DNA of 64,000 bases from the NCBI RefSeq assembly GCF_011764425.1, contig NZ_BLPF01000004.1:756001-820000 (forward strand), written 5' to 3'. Positions 32,401-64,000 of this stretch are shown here, in pieces. Under the pieces are notes generated by a model. That model was not told the DNA's origin and searched no databases. It saw nothing but the letters and a program-made list of their open reading frames with translations. Source of the DNA: Phytohabitans houttuyneae (GTDB lineage: Bacteria; Actinomycetota; Actinomycetes; Mycobacteriales; Micromonosporaceae). The translations under genes were made by a program, and so were the position numbers. How positions within the stretch are numbered: position 1 is the stretch's first letter; every line of letters begins with the position of its first letter.

Positions 32401-35400
32401 CGGCTGGAGCGCCGCGCTGGAGCACCCGCACCGCTGGGGCGGCGTGGTCGACGTACCCGAAATCCTGGATGGCGCCGGCGGGCGGCGGCTTGCCGCGGTG
32501 CTGGCCGGCTGCGGCGAAGACCAGGTCGCGCTCCGCGCGTCCGGCGCCCTGGCTCGCCGCGTCGTCCGCGCGCCGTCGACACCCGTACCGGCGGGGGCCT
32601 GGAGCCCGCGCGGCACGGTGCTCGTCACCGGCGGCACCGGCACGATCGGACCGGACCTGGTGCGCTGGCTGGCGGGGCAGGGCGCGAAGCACATCGTGCT
32701 GCCGACCCGCCGAGGGCTCGGCGCGCCGGGCATGGCCGACCTCGCCGCCGAGCTCGGCGCCACCGGCACGCGGGTCGACGTCGTCGCCTGCGACGTGGCC
32801 GACCGGGACGCCGTGGCCGCGCTGCTCGCCGGCATCAGGGCCGAGGGGCACACGATCCGCACCGCTGTCCACGCCGCCGCGGTGATCGAGCTCGCCATGC
32901 TCGCGGAGACCAGCATGGCGGACTTCGAACGGGTCATCGCCGCGAAGGTGCGCGGCGCGCAGCACCTCGACGAGCTGCTGGACGGCGACGAGCTCGACGC
33001 GTTCGTGCTCTACTCCTCCAACGCCGGCATGTGGGGCAGCGGCGACCACGGCGCGTACGTGGCGGGTAACGCGTACCTCGGCGCGCTCGCGCACAGCCGC
33101 CGCGCCCGCGGTCTCGTCGCGACGTCCATCCACTGGGGAAAGTGGCCGGACGACGTGGAGCTGTTCGGCCAGGAGGACCCGTTCGGCATTCGCCGTGGCG
33201 GCCTGGAGTACATCGACCCGCAGCTCGCACTCACCGGCCTCAAGCGTGCCCTCGACGACGACGAGACCGCGCTCGCGCTCACCAACGTGCGGTGGGAGCG
33301 GTACTTCCCGGTCTTCACCAGCGGCCGCACCACGACGCTGTTCGACGAGGTGCCCGAGGTGCGGGCGCTGTCGGAGGCCGGCAAGCCGGTCGCGACGGAG
33401 GACAACGACGATGGCGAGCTCGCCGCGCGGCTGCGCGGGCTGCTCCCGGCCGAGCAGGAGCGGGCGCTGCTGACCCTGGTGCGCGGTGAGGCCGCCAAGG
33501 TGCTCGGGCACCCGTCGCCCGAGGCCGTGGGGGAGCGGCGCGCGTTCCGGGAGGTGGGCTTCGACTCGGTCACCGCGGTCGACCTGCGCAACCGGCTCGC
33601 CGCCGCGACAGGCCTGACGCTGCCGGCGACGATGGTCTTCGACCACCCGAACCCGGCGGCGCTCGCCGAGTTTCTGCGCGGCCAGGTGCTCGGCACCACC
33701 GGCGCCGCGGCCGTACCTGTCACGGCCGCACACGTCTCGGACGACGAACCGATCGCGATCGTCGGCATGGCCTGCCGCTATCCCGGCGGTGTCCGGTCCC
33801 CGGAGGACCTGTGGCGGGTGGTCTTCGACGGCGTGGACGCCATCACCGGCTGGCCCACCGACCGCGGCTGGGACGCTGCCGGCCTCTACGACCCCGACCG
33901 CGACCGGGAAGGCAAGACGTACTCCCTCCACGGTGGATTCCTTGACGACCCGGCCGGCTTCGACCCGGGCTTCTTCGGAGTCTCACCGCGCGAGGCGCTC
34001 GCGATGGACCCGCAGCAGCGGCTGCTGCTGGAGACCGCGTGGGAGGCCATCGAGCGGGCCGGCATCGACCCTGTGTCGCTGCGCGGCAGCCAGACCGGCA
34101 CGTTCGTCGGCGCCACGTACCAGGACTACGCGGTCGGCGCGTCCACGGAGGAGGCGGCCGAGACGCACATGGTCACCGGCTCGGCCTCGTGTGTGGTCTC
34201 CGGGCGCGTGTCCTACCTGCTCGGGCTTGAAGGCCCGGCCGTCTCGCTGGACACCGGCTGCTCCTCGTCTCTCGTGGCGCTGCATCTCGCGGCCCAGTCG
34301 CTGCGCAGCGGGGAGAGCACGCTCGCGCTCGCCGGCGGCGTGACGGTGATGCCGAACCCGACCGAGTTCGTCGCGTTCAGCCGGCTCGGCGCGCTCTCCA
34401 TGGATGGGCGGTGCAGGGCGTTCGGCGAGGGCGCCGACGGCATGTCGCTCGCCGAGGGTGTTGGCGTCGTGCTGGTGGAACGCCTCTCCGACGCGGTGCG
34501 CAACGGTCACCCGGTGCTGGCGGTCCTGCGGGGCAGCGCGATGAACCAGGACGGCGCCTCCAACGGCCTCACCGCACCCAACGGACCGTCCCAGCAGCGG
34601 GTGATCCGGCAGGCACTCGCCAACGCCGGCCTGCGGGCATCCGAAGTGGACGTGGTGGAGGCGCACGGCACGGGTACCGCGCTCGGCGACCCGATCGAGG
34701 CACAGGCGCTCCTGGCCACGTACGGGCAGGACCGGGAGCGGCCGCTCTGGCTCGGCTCGGTCAAGTCGAACATTGGCCACACCCAGATGGCCTCCGGCGT
34801 CGCGGGAATCATCAAGATGGTGATGGCGCTGCGTCAGGGCCACCTCCCGCGCACTCTGCACGCGGACGACCGCACCTCCCACGTGGACTGGACGGCGGGC
34901 GCGATCGACCTGCTCACCGAGCCGGCTGAGTGGCCGGTCAACGGTCACCCGAGGCGGGCCGGGGTGTCGTCGTTCGGCATCAGCGGCACGAACGTGCACG
35001 CGATCCTGGAGGAGGCGCCCCCGCCGGCACAGCGCCCGGAGCCGGCGACGCCCGCCGGGCCGGTGCCGTGGCTCGTCTCCGGACGCGGCGCCGACGCGCT
35101 CCGCGGGCAGGCTGCCCAGCTGCTGTCCTACCTGGACGCCGAGCCGGACCCGGCGGACCTCGGCTGGTCGCTGGCCACCGCCCGCTCGACGTTCGAACAC
35201 CGCGCGGTCATCGTCGGGGAGAGCCTGGAGGACGCCCGCGACGGGCTGGCGGCGCTCGCGTCCGGCGCCGAGTCGGCGGCCGTGGTGTCCGGCGTCGCGG
35301 TCGAGGGCGCCGGCCGTGGCGGCGTGTTCGTCTTCCCCGGCCAAGGGTCGCAGTGGTGGGGGATGGGCCGGGAGCTGATGGCCACATCCGACGTGTTCCG

Positions 35401-38299
35401 CGAGGCGGTGCACGAGTGCGCCGCCGCGCTCGCGCCGCACGTGGACTGGTCGGTCGCCGATGTCGTGGCCGGCACCGGCGATCCGGACCTGATGGAGCGG
35501 GTCGACGTGGTACAGCCGGCCCTCTTCACCGTCATGGTGGCGCTCGCCGAGGTGTGGCGCTCGTACGGGGTCACGCCCGCCGCGGTCGTCGGCCACTCGC
35601 AGGGGGAGATCGCCGCCGCGTACGTGGCGGGCGCGCTCTCGCTCGACGACGCCGCCGCCGTGGTCGCCCTGCGCAGCCGCGCGCTGGTGGGCCTCTGTGG
35701 ACACGGCGGGATGATGTCGGTCGCGGCACCGGTGGAGCGGGTGACCGAGCTGATCGCGCCGTGGGTCGGCGACGTCTCGGTGGCCGCCGTCAACGGCCCG
35801 GCGTCGGTCGTCGTCTCCGGCACGCCCGGCGCGCTCGACGCGCTGGCCGCCGAGTGCGAGCGGGCGCAGGTACGGACCCGCCGGGTCTCGGTCGACTACG
35901 CCTCGCACGGCCCGCAGGTCGAGTCGGTGCGGGACGAGCTGCTGCGGGTGCTCGCCGGCGTGCGGCCACGCCCGTCGCAGGTGCCGTTCTACTCGACGGT
36001 GACCGGTGGCCAGATCGACGCGTCCACGCTGGACGCCGGGTACTGGTACACGAATTTGCGCCAGACGGTACGGATGGACGAGGCGACCCGCGGGCTGATG
36101 GCGGACGGTTACCGCGTCTTCGTCGAGTCGAGCCCGCATCCCGTGCTCGTGCCCGGCCTGCCGGACGAGGTGGCCGCGGTCGGCTCGCTTCGCCGCGACG
36201 ACGGCGGCCGGACCCGCCTGCTCACCTCGCTGGCGGAGGCGCACGTGCTCGGTGTGCCTGTGGACTGGCGGGTGGCGTTCCCCGGCACCGGGTACCGCGT
36301 CCTCGACCTGCCGACGTACGCCTTCCAGCGGCGGCGGTTCTGGATCTCCAGTGCGAGCGGCCGGGCACGGTCCACGGTGGACTCCTGGCGCTACCGCGTG
36401 GAATGGAGCCGCCTGCCCGACCCGCCCGCCGCCAACGGCCACCACGCCGGCCCATGGCTCGCCGTCGTGCCCGCCGTACCCGACCCGTGGGTGGATGAGG
36501 TCGTCGCCGCCCTCGGGCCGGACACGGTCCGCGCGGAGGCCGCGAAGCTCCCGGTCGGGGAGAGCTTCGCCGGGGTGGTGTCGCTGCTGGCCGCGGTGGA
36601 CGAGCGCGGCGCCGAAGACGTACCCGCCGGGCTCACCGCCACCGTCGAGCTCGTGCGGGCGCTCGGTGACAGCGGCATCACCGCCCCGCTGTGGTGCGTG
36701 ACCCGCGGCGCCGTCTCGACCGGGCCGCAGGACCCGGTGACCAGCCCGGCGCAGGCCGCCGTCTGGGGGCTGGGCCGGGTCGCCGCGCTCGAACACCCGG
36801 ACCGGTGGGGCGGGCTCGTCGACCTGCCTGAGCGCACAGACAGCCGGACGGCGGCCGTGCTGCTCGGCGTGCTCCGGGGTGAGGGCGGCGAGGACCAGGT
36901 CGCGGTGCGCGCTTCCGGCGTACACGGGCGGCGCCTGCGGCGTGCCCCCGCGCGGCCGGCGACCGTCGCGCGGCCCTGGCGTGCCGGCGGCACGGTGCTT
37001 GTCACCGGCGGCACGGGCGGAGTCGGTGGCCAGGTGGCCCTCTGGGCGGCCCGGTCCGGCGCGGCGCACCTGTTGCTGACCAGCCGGCGGGGTATGGCCG
37101 CACCGGGTGCCGAAGCGCTCGTGGCTGAGCTGGAGAGCCTGGGAGCCAGGGTGACGGTCGCTTCCTGCGACGTCTCCGACCGTGACGCCCTGGCCGCCCT
37201 GCTCGCCGGCATCCCCGCCGACGCGCCGCTCACCGCTGTCATGCACGCGGCCGGCGCGGTCGACGGCGAAGGGCCGCTCGCCACGCTGGACAGCGACCAG
37301 GTCGCCCTCATGTTCGGCTCGAAGGCCACCTCGGCGTGGCACCTGCACCAGCTCACGGCACATCTGGATCTAAGTGATTTCGTCTTGTTCTCCTCCGGTG
37401 CCGGGGTGTGGGGTAGTGGTGGCCAGCCCGCGTACGCGGCGGCGAACGCCTACCTGGACGCGCTGGCCGAGTACCGCAGGAGTGAAGGTCTTGCGGCGAC
37501 GTCGGTTGCCTGGGGTGCCTGGGGCGAGGCCGGACTCGCCGCGCGGTCGGAGGTGAACGAGCAGTTGCGGCGCCGTGGGGTGTTGCCGATGGAACCGCCG
37601 CTCGCGCTGGCGGCGCTCCAGGGTGCGCTCGAGGACGGTACGACCGTGCTCACGGTGACCAACATGGACTGGGAGCGCTTCGCGCCGACGTTCACCGCTG
37701 CCCGACCCAGCCCGCTGCTGTCCGACCTGGCCGAGGTGCGGCGGCTCGACGCGCCCGCGGACGACGCACCACAGTCCAATGGGGACGTATCGGTGCTGAA
37801 GCGCCGGCTTGACGCGCTGCCGGCCGGCGAGCGGAGCCGCGAAATCCTCGATCTGGTGCGCGCGGCGGCCGGCGCGGTCCTCGGGTACGACGCCGGCGAG
37901 GCGATCCCGGCCGGTCGCGCCTTCCGTGACCTCGGCTTCGACTCGGTGTCCGCAGTGGAGCTGCGCAACCGCCTCAAGGCGTCCACCGGGCTGACGCTGC
38001 CCGGCGCGCTGGCCTTCGACTACCCGACACCGAACGCGCTCGCCCAGAACCTGCTGTCCCGCCTGTACCCGGAAGACGCACCGGCCGAGACGGCGGACGA
38101 CCCGGACGCGGAGATCCGGCGGGTGCTCGCGTCCATCCCGGTCGGCCGGCTCCGCAAGGCAGGGCTGCTGGACATGGTGCTCCAGCTCGCGAAGGAGGAC
38201 GGCGACGTGCCGCCGCCGGCGCCCATCACGGGTACCTCCATCGACGACATGGACGCCGAAAGCCTCCTTCAGCTGGCGATCGACAACACGACGACCTGA
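20390..38299 (+). CDS. Modular type I PKS, gene C: four KS-AT-KR-ACP modules
   Basis: Tetramodular polyketide synthase, 5,970 residues once three single-base losses are restored (CCCC 27339-27342, GGGG 27875-27878, GGG 28496-28498, all around the module 6 KR). ATG 20390 is preceded by GAGGAAG (20382-20388) and starts a docking helix ([20 protein letters not shown]). All four modules lack DH and ER, so each should leave a hydroxyl: a polyol-forming enzyme. Modules 5 and 6 have malonyl-type ATs (GHSIGE/HAFH). Module 7 has an aberrant AT (GTSQGE/VATH). Module 8 has a textbook methylmalonyl AT (GHSQGE/YASH). KR types by motif are A1, B, A2 and A1. The C-terminal tail ([19 protein letters not shown], then [13 protein letters not shown]) belongs to a different docking subtype from those of genes A and B and matches the N-terminus of gene D. 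Confidence 0.96.
20492..24790 (+). other. PKS module 5: KS-AT(malonyl)-KR(A1)-ACP
   Basis: KS 20492-21760 with TACSASL (Cys 21005; the usual motif is TACSSSL). AT ~22010-22930: GHSIGEI (His 22268) and HAFHSPLM, malonyl. The KR structural half begins [18 protein letters not shown]; catalytic part ~23753-24290 with TGGTGGLG. It lacks LDD (HAAGYAEAG instead) and has a Trp eight residues before the catalytic Tyr ([10 protein letters not shown]) with no His after it, the A1 pattern, so an L-hydroxyl is expected. ACP ~24563-24790 with LGFDSL. Confidence 0.93.
27338..27344 (+). other. Apparent single-base loss 5 (AT-KR linker, module 6)
   Basis: YWAAP in frame 2 continues as [15 protein letters not shown] in frame 1. 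One C is missing from CCCC 27339-27342. Confidence 0.8.
27874..27880 (+). other. Apparent single-base loss 6 (KR structural half, module 6)
   Basis: QAAVWG in frame 1 continues as [15 protein letters not shown] in frame 3, as in modules 5, 7 and 8. The change falls on GGGG 27875-27878. Confidence 0.85.
28494..28500 (+). other. Apparent single-base loss 7 (KR active site, module 6)
   Basis: HAIGNPG in frame 3 continues as [12 protein letters not shown], the catalytic Tyr motif, in frame 2. One G is missing from GGG 28496-28498. Confidence 0.85.
29198..33690 (+). other. PKS module 7: KS-AT(atypical)-KR(A2)-ACP
   Basis: KS 29198-30441 with TACSSSL. AT 30749-~31790 belongs by sequence ([23 protein letters not shown]) to the methylmalonyl-like clade. 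Its nucleophile motif is GTSQGE (31019-31036, Ser 31025), with Thr replacing the near-invariant His, and its specificity motif is VATH (31328-31339) where module 8 has YASH. KR catalytic ~32615-33150 has no LDD and carries [10 protein letters not shown]: Trp plus a His three residues before Tyr, the A2 pattern (L-hydroxyl, epimerised alpha carbon). ACP ~33467-33690 with VGFDSV. Extender unit uncertain; an A2 KR suggests a branched unit. Confidence 0.9.
33746..38070 (+). other. PKS module 8: KS-AT(methylmalonyl)-KR(A1)-ACP
   Basis: KS 33746-35010 with LDTGCSSSL (Cys 34259; Gly replaces the usual Ala before Cys). AT 35321-~36300: GHSQGEI (Ser 35597) and YASH (35897-35908), the classical methylmalonyl-CoA signature and the only such AT in the window. 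KR catalytic ~36983-37530 lacks LDD (AAGAVDGEG) and has [11 protein letters not shown]1 pattern, L-hydroxyl expected. ACP ~37835-38070 with LGFDSV. Expected: alpha-methyl, beta-hydroxyl, directly before the polyene. Confidence 0.94.
38096..38296 (+). other. C-terminal docking domain of gene C protein (different subtype)
   Basis: The tail reads [31 protein letters not shown], a Pro-rich linker, then [15 protein letters not shown]. This IP..RLR.AGLLD..L.LA / IDDMD..SLL.LA form differs from the gene A and B tails and commonly pairs with N-termini of the EALRxSLKExERLR form, which gene D has. Confidence 0.82.
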
Positions 38300-38308
38300 C
38301 GCGCGACC

Positions 38309-38312
38309 GGAG
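38309..38312 (+). promoter_or_regulatory. Ribosome binding site deciding the gene D start
   Basis: GGAG with 8 nt to ATG 38321. It overlaps the alternative GTG 38312, which makes that upstream start unlikely. The gap to gene C is only about 20 bp. Confidence 0.65.
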
Positions 38313-38320
38313 TGAGCCCT

Positions 38321-64000
<25,680 letters not shown>

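Overview
The window is one continuous stretch of a giant modular type I polyketide synthase (PKS) locus. Every recognisable gene lies on the + strand. Very high G+C, strong G/C third-position bias, AGGA/GGAG-type ribosome sites and cis-AT modular architecture point to an actinomycete. The genus cannot be fixed from this sequence. No loading module, thioesterase, tailoring enzyme, regulator, transporter, RNA gene, CRISPR array or insertion sequence was found, so the start and end of the assembly line lie outside the window.

Layout: four co-directional PKS genes separated by about 20-40 bp, which look like one operon. Gene A (<1-10030, 5' end missing) encodes the end of a KS followed by AT-DH-KR-ACP (module 1) and a fully reducing module (KS-AT-DH-ER-KR-ACP, module 2). 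Gene B (10072-20353) encodes a second fully reducing module with an atypical AT (module 3) and a KR-only module (module 4). Gene C (20390-38299) encodes four KR-only modules (5-8). Module 7 has an atypical AT and module 8 a methylmalonyl-type AT. Gene D (38321->64000) encodes five consecutive KS-AT-DH-KR-ACP modules (9-13) and the start of a sixth KS (module 14). Module numbers are local to this window.

How they work together: docking helices at the protein ends should pass the chain A to B to C to D. If gene order equals working order, the chain gains one alkene (module 1), two saturated steps (2, 3), a run of five hydroxyls (4-8, with D/L stereochemistry readable from KR motifs) and then at least five conjugated double bonds (9-13). 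The product should therefore be a polyol-polyene, made mainly from malonyl-CoA, with one methylmalonyl unit and one or two unusual extender positions.

The ORFs are interrupted by eight single-base losses, each next to a G or C run. Domain homology continues perfectly across each, so I treat them as probable sequencing or assembly errors and annotate four intact genes. The most notable signals are a 1,085-bp perfect repeat spanning ER and KR in modules 2 and 3, patches of low-GC3 homogenised sequence in gene D, two AT domains with non-canonical active-site motifs, and a KS sequence type that tracks exactly with whether the preceding module makes a double bond.
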